From positions 186,001-250,000 of the forward strand of contig JACJZD010000002.1 in the NCBI GenBank assembly GCA_020635795.1: a DNA stretch of 64,000 nucleotides, read 5' to 3'. The notes under the pieces are model-generated. The model was given only the letters and a program-made list of their open reading frames with translations. It was not told where the DNA came from and made no database searches. Origin of the DNA: Flavobacteriales bacterium (GTDB lineage Bacteria > Bacteroidota > Bacteroidia > Flavobacteriales_E > Vicingaceae). The position numbers and the translations under genes were made by a program. Positions 27,401 to 34,399 of this stretch are shown here, in pieces (position 1 is the stretch's first letter; each line of letters begins with the position of its first letter).

Positions 27401-29134
27401 GCCATTAATGCTCATTAAAGTGTCGGAGTACGTTCCTGCTATTGTTTCATAATTACCTAATATTAAAGCACTATCACCTTGACAAATATTAACAGTACCA
27501 AGATTTTGATTGTATGTAAGATTAACAATTAATTGTTTTACCAAGATACTATCACAACCTGTTGAAGCAGTTAGGGTATCGTAATAATTCCCTGCAACAG
27601 TCTGGTAGTTTCCAAAAATTAAAGCACTATCTCCTTGACAAACTACTTCGTTTGATAGGTTTGTCGTTACAATAGGATTTACGATTACATTAATTGTATC
27701 AGAAGTTGTACAGGCTCCCAAAGTAGTTACAACATAATACGTTCCCGTACTTGAAACAGTGAAGGTTTGTTGATTGTAAGGGAACCCTGTTCCATTCATC
27801 CATTGATAAGTACTTGCTCCAGCACCTGCATTTAATGTTAAACTATTGCCAGCACAAAATGCTGTATCGTTTCCTAAATTAACTACATGGGTTGGACTAA
27901 CATTTAATGTTTGCGAAACTGTACTATCACAACCATTAATGGTTTGATAAGTTGCTGTATAGGTTCCAGCAACTGTTTCATAATTACCTAATATTAAAGC
28001 ACTGTCACCATTACAAATGGTAACAGTACCAAGGTTTTGGTTATAGGTAGGATTTACATTTAATTGTTGAACCAAAATACTATCACAACCTGTTGAAGAT
28101 AAAATGGTATCTCTGTATGTTCCTGCAACACTTTGTAGTACGCCAAAAATTAAAGCACTATTACCTTGGCAAATGGTTGAATCAGGTAAATTAGTTGTTA
28201 CGATTGGATTTACTGTAACGGTAATTGAATCGGTATCAGTACAAGTACCAAAACTTGCTGTAACAAAATATATTCCACTTGTATTTACTGTTAGTGTTTG
28301 ATTTTGGTATGCTGGTATTGGATTGTTTTGCCACACGTAAGTAGCTCCTGTGTTTCCTGCATTTAAAACAATATTGTTTCCTGCACAAAAAGCGGTATCG
28401 TTTCCTAAATTAACTATAGGAACAGGGTTAACTGTAACTACAATAGAATCAACACCAGTACATCCAGCAGTATCGGTAACCAACACATAATATGTTCCAG
28501 TGGTATCTACTAAAAAAGTTTGCGTAGCAGAACCATCTTGCCATTCGTATGTCGCTCCTCCTGGAAAACTCCCTGCGTTTAAAGTAAGTGTTTGACCAGT
28601 ACAGAACGAAGTATCGTTTCCTAGATTAATAGCAAGGAAACATCCTAAAGGTTCATTGGCACACCCATTTAGCTTACCATCTCCACCATCTCCACCGCTA
28701 AAAATATTGTTTAGATTAGATTGTTGAGTATAACAGCTTGTTGCATATCCATCGCCACTTCCACCAGCCGACATGGTCATGTTTAAATTAGAAGCTTGTG
28801 TATAACAATCTTTACTATACCCATCACCACTACCACCCGCAGAAAGTGTTAAGTTTAAATTAGAAGTTTGTGTATAACAATCTTTACTATGTCCATCACC
28901 ACTTCCACCAGCCGACATGGTCATGTTTAGGTTAGTAGCTTGCGTATAACAATCTTTGCTATGCCCATCACCATTACCTCCTTGCGAAAGTGTTGTGTTT
29001 AAATTAGAAGTTTGTGTATAACACCCTTTGTCGTGTCCATCTTTGCTTCCCCCATTAAAAATGGCGTTGTTTTGTGCCATTATTAATGTTGAACTGCAAA
29101 GCAGTAACATTAGGTATATGATATATTTAGTCAT
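24494..29134 (-). CDS. Giant repetitive adhesin with type B T9SS sorting domain
   Basis: A 1546-residue surface protein exported by Sec (signal peptide to about residue 20) and then T9SS. Residues 28-160: five and a half tandem 24-residue repeats, each with GGxGDG, a Cys in CYTQ and NLN. Residues about 165-1375: about six Ig/PKD-like modules starting (N/D)LGxDTxxC and about fifteen shorter modules with CxGDSxxxG and a GCDS loop, two Cys each. Residues about 1375-1450: a further PKD-like domain. Final 95 residues: gliding-type C-terminal domain (IPEGFSPNGDGVNDVFEI, NRWGNKVFE, LPSGTYFYIL). Type B tails need a partner of the PorP/SprF family, encoded next door. Role inferred: adhesion or gliding. 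Confidence 0.92.
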   Translation of the reverse strand: MTKYIIYLMLLLCSSTLIMAQNNAIFNGGSKDGHDKGCYTQTSNLNTTLSQGGNGDGHSKDCYTQATNLNMTMSAGGSGDGHSKDCYTQTSNLNLTLSAGGSGDGYSKDCYTQASNLNMTMSAGGSGDGYATSCYTQQSNLNNIFSGGDGGDGKLNGCANEPLGCFLAINLGNDTSFCTGQTLTLNAGSFPGGATYEWQDGSATQTFLVDTTGTYYVLVTDTAGCTGVDSIVVTVNPVPIVNLGNDTAFCAGNNIVLNAGNTGATYVWQNNPIPAYQNQTLTVNTSGIYFVTASFGTCTDTDSITVTVNPIVTTNLPDSTICQGNSALIFGVLQSVAGTYRDTILSSTGCDSILVQQLNVNPTYNQNLGTVTICNGDSALILGNYETVAGTYTATYQTINGCDSTVSQTLNVSPTHVVNLGNDTAFCAGNSLTLNAGAGASTYQWMNGTGFPYNQQTFTVSSTGTYYVVTTLGACTTSDTINVIVNPIVTTNLSNEVVCQGDSALIFGNYQTVAGNYYDTLTASTGCDSILVKQLIVNLTYNQNLGTVNICQGDSALILGNYETIAGTYSDTLMSINGCDSIVYQTLNVSPSHAVNLGNDTAFCAGNNLTLDASAGASSYQWMNGTGFPYNQQTFTVSSTGTYYVVTTLGACTTSDTINIIVNPIVTTNLSNEVVCQGDSALIFGNYQTVAGNYYDTLTASTGCDSILVKQLILNPVYNQNLTTITICSGDSALIFGTYQTVSGTYSDTLTSINGCDSIVNQPLSVLSNSSVNLGNDTAFCAGNSLLLDAGAGNSYTWQDNSTNQTYLVTTSGQYYVTVNVGSCSANDTINVTVNPIPTTNLPDVAVCQGDSALIFGNYQTVAGNYYDTLVASTTCDSIVIQQLIINPTYNYSLTPISICQGDSALIFGNYETVAGTYYDSTTTVFGCDSIVAQELIINPYHPIDLGPDTTVCENVTVLLDAGAGADTYQWQSNPLPGYMNQTFGAAGAGMYYVVATIGVCSSSDTINVNVIPTVYTNLADAEVCQGDSALIFGNYETVAGTYNQVLTAASGCDSILVQELIVHPNYVVPQSLAICQGDSVMFGGIYQYTAGTYYDTLQSVNTCDSIIATTLIVNPTFTINTSAAICQGDSIMLGGAYQTVAGVYTDVYSTIFGCDSTVNTTLNINPTYSINQNIEICFGDSIMLGGAYQNSAGVYTDVYSSIFGCDSTVVTTLGIKPIATETLTPITICDNDSALIFGNYQTVAGIYSTVIPNGAVNGCDSIVQQELIVNPTYQIFANATICSGDSIFLGGAYQTTAGVYVDVYSSSLTCDSTITTTLNVINSFTININDTICAGDSILLAGAYQTVAGTYTELLVSSGGCDSLVITELYVNPLPVVTLTADPELILSGQSSQLTATGGGLYTWTPTSSLSCINCANPIASPTETTLYTVEVNLSGCIVSDTITVSVDSEFKIPEGFSPNGDGVNDVFEIVGISQFPNNKIMIVNRWGNKVFEAAPYKSDWDGTSQFGITIGEKLPSGTYFYILDLGKTGPSGSQEIKGYIYINR
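26999..27870 (-). repeat. 531-bp near-identical internal duplication in the adhesin gene
   Basis: The stretch from about 27010 is repeated from 27541 with few changes, a period of 531 bp (177 residues), covering one CxGDS module and one LGNDTAFC module. Shared landmarks include the TTGTAAGGGAACCCTGT block at 27245 and 27776. The high DNA identity shows recent duplication and makes this region prone to recombination and to mis-assembly. Confidence 0.8.
28651..29053 (-). repeat. Tandem 72-bp repeats at the 5' end of the adhesin gene
   Basis: Five complete units and one partial unit of 24 codons encode GGxGDGxxKDCYTQxxNLN-type repeats. Units 1 and 3 end in TSNLNxTL while 2 and 4 end in (A/T)xNLNMTM. 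The array therefore grew by doubling of a 144-bp pair. Confidence 0.85.
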
Positions 29135-29186
29135 TCTTATTTTTGATTATAAGATGCAAAGCTTTTTTAAAAGACTATTAATTTAT

Positions 29187-30725
29187 TTATTGAGCAGTTC
29201 TAACTCCTCGTCCACCTAATGCAGCAATTCTAGTGGCGTTTATAGAGTGATAATGTGCATATTGACGTGATGAAGTTCGTAATTGATAGTCAGCACCATT
29301 AAACCCACTACCTCTCATTCCTAAGCCCCAAACACCAGAAGGCCAACTTGCAACATTGTAATTCCCAGCGGCATCAATACTCCCGTCGCCATGAGCTCCA
29401 ACAAAAGTTCTTCCTTCAGCTCTTCCTACTGCAATAGTTAATTCCCATTGGTTTCCAGCTAACTCCATTATACCATAATAAGATGCTCCAGCTTCTACTC
29501 TGTTAGGGGTAGCTAAACTTGCTGCAAAAATACCTACTCTGTAAGGACGAGTATTGTTTGTTAAATTGTAAGCCGCATTTCCAATTGTAGTTACTGAATT
29601 TACTGTTTCATTTGGTAAGCCAGTATTTGTAATCGTATAACCTGGTCCCGCTTTAAGTGTAATATCTCCCCAAGGATATTCATCTGGGGTAGGTAAAAAT
29701 CCAACACCTCTTGAACCTCTACATGCTTTTTCGTATTCCAATTCAGTCATTGGGCGTAAACCACTCCAATCCAAATAAGACATAAAATCGATATAATTAA
29801 TGTAATACAAAGGTCTATCTGGAGCATCTGCTGCAAAAGTTGGGTGAGTACCTGTAATAGATTGATTATTTGTATTGTAAGCAGCCATATATCTTGCAGT
29901 GGCTTGAGTTAATGTAAGTTTGTTTAAAAAATCGGCATATTGACCTTGGGTTATTTCATACTTCATACAATAGAAAGCATTAAAACCCTTAGGAAACGCT
30001 GCTGGTAAAGTTTTAGTTGTAGCATCACTAAAATCTTCATAAGAAGGAGTTGTCATACCAGATGTATTGTTGTTGCCTAATGAGCCTGCACCGCCACCAC
30101 CAAGTGTTAATGCTGCTTCAGACGTTAAATAAAATGGGTTGCCAGATGTTCCAGCTTCAAAATTTCCTTGAATACCAACACCAGCAACAGCAGCACCATC
30201 ACCTAAATAATAAGCACCTTGTGGAACATAAACCATTTCAATAGCAAAAACACACACTTCAACGCTATCATCATCATTTAAACCATCAGCACCATAATCC
30301 CAACGTAAACGAGCCCCTGTAAAATTAACATTGCCAATACCATTTGCATTTCTATATAAAAACGCACCTTTTCCGTCAGAAGTAGTGTTAATTGTTGATC
30401 CTACAGGTTCAGTATTACCATCATTTGTAGCCGTTCCATCCACATAGTTTAATGTAGCATGTTTCCATGTGTTCATTGGAGGTATTCTGTATTTTACAAA
30501 CACATACGCGGCATCCCAGTTGCTTTCAAGGGTTGAAGTTCTCCATGAATTTTCCCAACTTACATCAAACTTTACATGGGTATAATTAGCTGCTGTATTT
30601 TGAGCAATAATTGAAGTGTTAGCTACAGCAATATTGTTAGCAGATAAATTTGTTACTGAAGAAATAGCTATTAGCAACATTGCTGCAGTAACGTTTTTTG
30701 TAGTTTTTAGTAATGAATGTTTCAT
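29187..30725 (-). CDS. Secreted SUMF1 (formylglycine-generating-enzyme-like) domain protein
   Basis: A 512-residue exported protein with an N-terminal signal (about 1-29), a beta-rich domain (about 45-165, HVKFDVSWENSWR) and a C-terminal SUMF1/FGE-type fold from about residue 170: FYCMKYEITQGQYADFLN, RPLYYINYIDFMSYLDWSGLRPMTELEYEKACRG, YPWGD, GNQWEL and RGVRTAQ. The copper-binding Cys pair of active FGE enzymes is not evident, so it is more likely a structural or binding relative, as GldJ and GldK are in the gliding machinery. It has no lipobox. It is the first gene of the operon with the adhesin (52-bp gap) and porP, driven by the palindrome promoter at 30777-30824. Confidence 0.85.
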   Translation of the reverse strand: MKHSLLKTTKNVTAAMLLIAISSVTNLSANNIAVANTSIIAQNTAANYTHVKFDVSWENSWRTSTLESNWDAAYVFVKYRIPPMNTWKHATLNYVDGTATNDGNTEPVGSTINTTSDGKGAFLYRNANGIGNVNFTGARLRWDYGADGLNDDDSVEVCVFAIEMVYVPQGAYYLGDGAAVAGVGIQGNFEAGTSGNPFYLTSEAALTLGGGGAGSLGNNNTSGMTTPSYEDFSDATTKTLPAAFPKGFNAFYCMKYEITQGQYADFLNKLTLTQATARYMAAYNTNNQSITGTHPTFAADAPDRPLYYINYIDFMSYLDWSGLRPMTELEYEKACRGSRGVGFLPTPDEYPWGDITLKAGPGYTITNTGLPNETVNSVTTIGNAAYNLTNNTRPYRVGIFAASLATPNRVEAGASYYGIMELAGNQWELTIAVGRAEGRTFVGAHGDGSIDAAGNYNVASWPSGVWGLGMRGSGFNGADYQLRTSSRQYAHYHSINATRIAALGGRGVRTAQ

Positions 30726-30776
30726 TTGTCTGTGTTTTATTTTTATTCGTCGAAATAATTTTATTATTAATCTTTA

Positions 30777-30824
30777 CAAAGATTTGGTTAATGAGAAAAA
30801 CTCGCAATACGGCATATGCCCTAT
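30777..30824 (-). promoter_or_regulatory. Promoter plus 18-bp operator, copy 2 (SUMF1-adhesin-porP operon)
   Basis: ATACGGCATATGCCCTAT at 30807-30824 is the palindrome with one broken arm position (CCTAT for CGTAT). The edge gives TTG at 30805-30807, then 20 nt, then AATCTTTG at 30777-30784; the following TA also matches copy 1. It starts 2 bp beyond the LuxR-type gene's stop codon and leaves an untranslated leader of about 45 nt. Confidence 0.75.
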
Positions 30825-30826
30825 TT

Positions 30827-31042
30827 TTAAAATTTTAATATTTTTTTCTCAATACATTTATGTATCGCTTCAACTTTATTGTGTGCACCTAATTTTTTAT
30901 AAATGTTTTCAGTATGTTTTCTAACCGTTGCAGGACTAATATTCAGTTGGCTAGCTATTTCAGTATAATTTAATCCTTTATACATTAGAGCAACTACATC
31001 TTTTTCTCTACTAGTAATAGAACTATTCATTTGTTTCTTCAT
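30827..31042 (-). CDS. Stand-alone LuxR-type (GerE) DNA-binding protein
   Basis: The 71-residue protein is just one LuxR-family helix-turn-helix: TSREKDVVALMYKGLNYTEIASQLNISPATVRKHTENIYKKLGAHNKVEA, with the recognition helix at SPATVRKHTENIY. There is no receiver, sensor or autoinducer domain, and no frame for one upstream. Such minimal GerE proteins can act as dimeric regulators. Its own promoter region holds the 18-bp palindrome, as do two promoters of the neighbouring surface locus, so it is the obvious candidate to bind this site. An ATG at 31030 is an alternative start and would leave a longer leader. Confidence 0.85.
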   Translation of the reverse strand: MKKQMNSSITSREKDVVALMYKGLNYTEIASQLNISPATVRKHTENIYKKLGAHNKVEAIHKCIEKKILKF

Positions 31043-31061
31043 AAAGGATTTTTTTCAAAAA

Positions 31062-31109
31062 CAAATAACATTAAAAAAACAAAACCATTCAATACGGCAT
31101 TTGTCGTAT
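31062..31109 (-). promoter_or_regulatory. Promoter plus 18-bp operator, copy 3 (LuxR-type gene)
   Basis: The palindrome ATACGGCATTTGTCGTAT lies at 31092-31109; TTG at 31090-31092; 20 nt; GTTATTTG at 31062-31069 as -7 box. The distance to the start codon at 31042 suggests autoregulation with a short leader. It also lies 59 bp before the divergent rfaE2 gene. Confidence 0.72.
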
Positions 31110-31167
31110 ATCGATTTGATTGTGTAATTAGGGAAAAAAATAATATCTTCGTTGTTTGAATTTGTAA

Positions 31168-31689
31168 ATGAATAAACTACAAAACATAAAATCTAAAATT
31201 GTTGACCTTAAACAACTTGAAAAGTTGATTTCAACGTGGAAATCTGACCATCAACAAATTGTTTTTACCAATGGTTGTTTTGATATAATTCATCGTGGAC
31301 ATGTTGAATATTTGGCAGAAGCTTCAGATTTGGGAAATAAATTTATTCTAGCAGTAAATTCAGATGCTTCCGTTAAACGATTAGAAAAAGGAAGTTCAAG
31401 ACCAATTCAGGATGAATATTCGAGGGCATTAATTGTTGCTGCTTTTAAATTTGTTGATGCAGTAATAATTTTTGATGAACAAACGCCTATAGAACTTATT
31501 CAAAAAATTGTTCCAGATGTATTGGTGAAAGGAGGGGATTACGACCCGAATTGTACTGATAAAACAGAGAAAAAATACATTGTGGGTTCTGATGTGGTTA
31601 AAGCAAATAGTGGTAGAGTAGAGGTTATCAAATTTGTACCAGGGTTTTCTACTTCAAAAATTGAAGCTAAAATTAGAACTTGTAAATAA
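31168..31689 (+). CDS. rfaE2: Heptose-1-phosphate adenylyltransferase domain protein (RfaE2/HldE C-terminal type)
   Basis: Nucleotidyltransferase that makes ADP-heptose (or a related activated sugar) for lipopolysaccharide. The 173-residue protein contains the Rossmann-fold cytidylyltransferase signature TNGCFDIIHRGHVEYL (HxGH), NSDASVKRLEKG, RPIQDEYSRA and the closing KGGDYD, then GFSTSKIEAKI. In E. coli this domain is fused to a kinase; here it is a separate polypeptide, as in many Bacteroidota. It is transcribed divergently from the LuxR-type gene. No kinase partner is in the window. Confidence 0.9.
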   Translation: MNKLQNIKSKIVDLKQLEKLISTWKSDHQQIVFTNGCFDIIHRGHVEYLAEASDLGNKFILAVNSDASVKRLEKGSSRPIQDEYSRALIVAAFKFVDAVIIFDEQTPIELIQKIVPDVLVKGGDYDPNCTDKTEKKYIVGSDVVKANSGRVEVIKFVPGFSTSKIEAKIRTCK

Positions 31690-31761
31690 AATTTCCCATC
31701 CCTGCCCTTCCCAAAGGGAAGGGATTGTTCCCCTCCTTCGGAGGGGTTAGGGGAGGAAGTT
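31690..31761. repeat. GC-rich dispersed hairpin repeat between convergent genes
   Basis: Two hairpins: CCCTTCCC-AAA-GGGAAGGG (31705-31723) and CCCCTCC-TTC-GGAGGGG (31730-31746), the second followed by TTAGGGGAGG. A related copy stands at 53583-53615. The GC content contrasts with the AT-rich surroundings. It probably also works as the terminator for rfaE2 and the facing gene. Confidence 0.75.
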
Positions 31762-32274
31762 TCATTTGTACCAACCCGAATACATTACATAACTATCAGC
31801 GATTCGATTTATTTCTCCTTCAATTAAATTCTGGTCTACATTTTTTATTTTTTTAGCAGGATTTCCAGCATAAACACTTCCACTTTCAATGTGTGTTCCT
31901 TTGGTAACTACAGCTCCAGCACCAACAATTGAATTACTTTCAATAACAACATCATCCATAACAATGGCGCCCATACCTATTAAAACATTGTCATGTATAG
32001 TGCAGCCATGCACCAAAGCGTTGTGTCCAATTGAAACATTGTTGCCAATATTGGTTGGTGATATTTTATAGGTGGCATGTATTACCGCTCCATCTTGCAC
32101 ATTTACTTTGTTACCCATTTTAATGTAATGCACGTCACCACGGATAACGGCATTAAACCAAATACTGCAATTATCTCCCATTTTTACATTGCCAGTTATG
32201 GTTGAATTTTCTGCTAAAAAGCAATCTTTGCCAAATTCTGGAGTGTCTCCGTTTACTGTTTTAATTAATGCCAT
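31762..32274 (-). CDS. Gamma-carbonic-anhydrase-like hexapeptide-repeat protein
   Basis: Left-handed beta-helix protein of 170 residues, built of hexapeptide repeats (STITGNVKMGDNCSIWFNAVIRGD, IHDNVLIGMGAIVMDD). The zinc-ligand histidines of the YrdA/PaaY/gamma-CA group are present in VIHA and in GHNALVHG. It is a cytoplasmic trimer by family; carbonic anhydrase activity is unproven for many members. The stop codon of dtd lies 2 bp upstream, so the two form an operon. Confidence 0.88.
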   Translation of the reverse strand: MALIKTVNGDTPEFGKDCFLAENSTITGNVKMGDNCSIWFNAVIRGDVHYIKMGNKVNVQDGAVIHATYKISPTNIGNNVSIGHNALVHGCTIHDNVLIGMGAIVMDDVVIESNSIVGAGAVVTKGTHIESGSVYAGNPAKKIKNVDQNLIEGEINRIADSYVMYSGWYK

Positions 32275-32276
32275 AG

Positions 32277-32729
32277 TTATTCTTTGTTTTTTGAATCGAT
32301 AATTATTGTAACTGGTCCATCATTTACTAACGAGACTTTCATGTCGGCTCCAAATTCTCCGGTTTGTATTTTTTTATTGAGCTCTTTTTCCAGTTGAGTG
32401 ATAAAACCTTCGTACAACGGAATTGCAGTTTCTGGTTTTGCGGCATTTATAAACGATGGTCGGTTGCCTTTTTTTGTGCTGGCGTGTAAAGTAAATTGGC
32501 TAACTATTATCACTTCTCCTTTGGTGTCTAAAACAGATAAATTCATCGCTCCGTTTTCATCTCCAAAAATACGTAAACGAGCAATTTTACCACACAACCA
32601 TTCAATGTCTTCAGTGGTGTCATCATGTTCAATACCCAATAAAATAAGCAGCCCATTGCCAATTTCACTTTTGGTGATTTGGTTAATATCAACCGATGCT
32701 GATAATACTCTTTGAATAACTGTTTTCAT
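32277..32729 (-). CDS. dtd: D-aminoacyl-tRNA deacylase
   Basis: Hydrolyses D-amino acids (and glycine mischarged on tRNA-Ala) from tRNA, a chiral proofreading step. It has the normal length of 150 residues. The SQFTL motif near residue 79 and the C-terminal NDGPVTIIID (Gly-cisPro region) are the two active-site signatures; the start MKTVIQRVLSASVDI is also standard. First gene of a two-gene operon with the gamma-CA-like protein. Confidence 0.95.
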   Translation of the reverse strand: MKTVIQRVLSASVDINQITKSEIGNGLLILLGIEHDDTTEDIEWLCGKIARLRIFGDENGAMNLSVLDTKGEVIIVSQFTLHASTKKGNRPSFINAAKPETAIPLYEGFITQLEKELNKKIQTGEFGADMKVSLVNDGPVTIIIDSKNKE

Positions 32730-32776
32730 TGGTTACGAAGATAATAGTTTTAATTCCATTTTTTAAAAAGTAAGTT

Positions 32777-32784
32777 TATATTTG
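32777..32784 (+). promoter_or_regulatory. -7 promoter box of the outer-membrane protein gene
   Basis: TATATTTG matches TAnnTTTG exactly, 17 bp before the ATG at 32802. The -33 element is not clear. Confidence 0.4.
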
Positions 32785-32801
32785 GATAAATTAATTGTAA
32801 T

Positions 32802-33320
32802 ATGAAGAAGCTAATATTAGTGCTGTTTTTACTGGCCGGTTTGACTAAAGTTTATGCTCAACAAGAACCCACACCAAAGGAATTTGATCAGTTTTCGTAT
32901 GGGTTAGGGGCTGGATTGGATTATGGAGGGTTGCTTGGGGTTAATGTTTCTTGGTATATAGTTCCAAATGTTGGAATTTTTGTAGCAGGAGGCTATAGTT
33001 TTCCTGGTGTTGGTTACAACTATGGGTTAAAAGCTCGATTACGAAGTGTAAATCAAAAATCAAACTTATCTCCATATATAATAGGTATGTATGGTACAAA
33101 TGCTTTTGTAATTTATAAAGATAAATACTCAGAAGAATTTAAGAGTTTTAATGGTACTAGTTTTGGTATTGGAGTTGATTTTGGTCCTAAAAATGGAAAG
33201 AACACGTTCTTTAATTTTTCAATCATTTATCCTATTAGAGATGCTCAACTAAAGGCTTATGATTTTTATCCGGCAACTCTTGGATTGGGAATAAAGTTTG
33301 TATTGTCAAAACATAAATAA
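32802..33320 (+). CDS. Predicted small outer-membrane beta-barrel protein
   Basis: A 172-residue protein with a signal peptide (MKKLILVLFLLAGLTKVYA, cleavage before QQEPTP). It is followed by alternating hydrophobic strands (GLLGVNVSWYIVPNVGIFVAGGYSF, PATLGLGIKFVLSK) that end in a short basic tail. This is the pattern of small eight- to ten-strand porin-like barrels of Bacteroidota. Function is unknown. Its stop touches the end of rsgA (33320/33321) in convergent orientation, with no room for a separate terminator. Confidence 0.7.
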   Translation: MKKLILVLFLLAGLTKVYAQQEPTPKEFDQFSYGLGAGLDYGGLLGVNVSWYIVPNVGIFVAGGYSFPGVGYNYGLKARLRSVNQKSNLSPYIIGMYGTNAFVIYKDKYSEEFKSFNGTSFGIGVDFGPKNGKNTFFNFSIIYPIRDAQLKAYDFYPATLGLGIKFVLSKHK

Positions 33321-34253
33321 TTAATACCCTTTTCCTCGATAATTCTCTTCCTCGTCGTCGTTATACATGCTTAAATAGTTGTTGTATCGAAACTCAACAA
33401 TCCCTCCATTTGCAACAGCATCTTTTACCGCACATTTGGGTTCGTTAATGTGTTGGCAATTACTAAACTGGCAATTATCTAAAACTTTTAACATATCTAA
33501 AAAATAGTGAGATAAGTCTGCTTTTTCAAAATCAATCAACCCAAAAGCTTTTACTCCAGGCGTATCTATAATGTATCCTCCAAAATTTAAATCGAACATT
33601 TCAGCAAAAGTAGTGGTGTGTTTTCCTTGTGAGTGCATTTCAGAAATGGCACTGGTTTTTAAATTCAATGTTGGTTCTATGGTATTTAACAAAGTAGATT
33701 TTCCAACACCCGAATGACCTGATATAACCGAAGTTTTATCTTTTAAAATTAGTTTGAACGTCTCTAAATTTTCTTGGTTTAAAGCCGAAACAGCTATACA
33801 TTGATAACCTATTTTTGTATAAATAGCCATCAAGTTGTTTAACTCTTCCTGTTCTTCCTTATTATATAAATCAATTTTGTTAAACACTAATATGGTAGGA
33901 ATGTGGTAGGCTTCCGCCGAAATTAAAAATCGATCAATAAAACCTGTTGTAGTTTTAGGTTGCGAAATGGTTACAATTAAAATGGCTTGGTCAACATTAG
34001 CAGCAATAATGTGCGAGTGTTTAGATAAGTTTATTGATTTTCGAACAATGTAGTTTTTTCTATCTGCAATTGCTGTAATCACATTACTCCCTTCATCCTG
34101 TTTTATGCTTACTAAATCACCAACTGCAACTGGGTTTGTAGAGCGAATGCCTTTAAGCCGAAATTTTCCTTGAATACGTGCTTCCACAACATCTCCATTA
34201 TCAAGTTTTACGTTGTACCAGCTTCCTGTAGATTTTACGACTATTCCTTTCAC
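33321..34253 (-). CDS. rsgA: Ribosome small-subunit-dependent GTPase A
   Basis: Late 30S assembly GTPase. The 310 residues show an N-terminal OB fold, then a circularly permuted GTPase: NKIDLY (G4) comes before GHSGVGKST (G1) and DTPGVKAFG (G3). The C-terminal zinc knuckle has Cys and His ligands in the CQFSNCQHINEPKCAV segment. The permuted order is diagnostic. It is divergent from gldA with 146 bp between the starts. Confidence 0.96.
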   Translation of the reverse strand: MKGIVVKSTGSWYNVKLDNGDVVEARIQGKFRLKGIRSTNPVAVGDLVSIKQDEGSNVITAIADRKNYIVRKSINLSKHSHIIAANVDQAILIVTISQPKTTTGFIDRFLISAEAYHIPTILVFNKIDLYNKEEQEELNNLMAIYTKIGYQCIAVSALNQENLETFKLILKDKTSVISGHSGVGKSTLLNTIEPTLNLKTSAISEMHSQGKHTTTFAEMFDLNFGGYIIDTPGVKAFGLIDFEKADLSHYFLDMLKVLDNCQFSNCQHINEPKCAVKDAVANGGIVEFRYNNYLSMYNDDEEENYRGKGY

Positions 34254-34368
34254 TGTAAATTAAAAAATCAAAAATAAAGAAATAATCTGCTTTAAGTTAA
34301 AATCATTATTTTCGCAGTACAATATAGTTAACAAGGGTAAGTGTTGATAGGGTTGGAGTAACCCTTTT

Positions 34369-34395
34369 AACTTTTAACTTTTAACTTTTAACTTG
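34369..34395. repeat. Short tandem repeat CTTTTAA before gldA
   Basis: Four head-to-tail copies of CTTTTAA occupy the 27 bp ahead of the ribosome-binding region of gldA (start 34400). Copy number could vary by slippage and alter leader length. Confidence 0.7.
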
Positions 34396-34399
34396 AAGT

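Noticed and set aside
24494..29134. Repeat array considered as CRISPR
   Set aside because: The repeats are contiguous, in frame and protein-coding, with no spacers.
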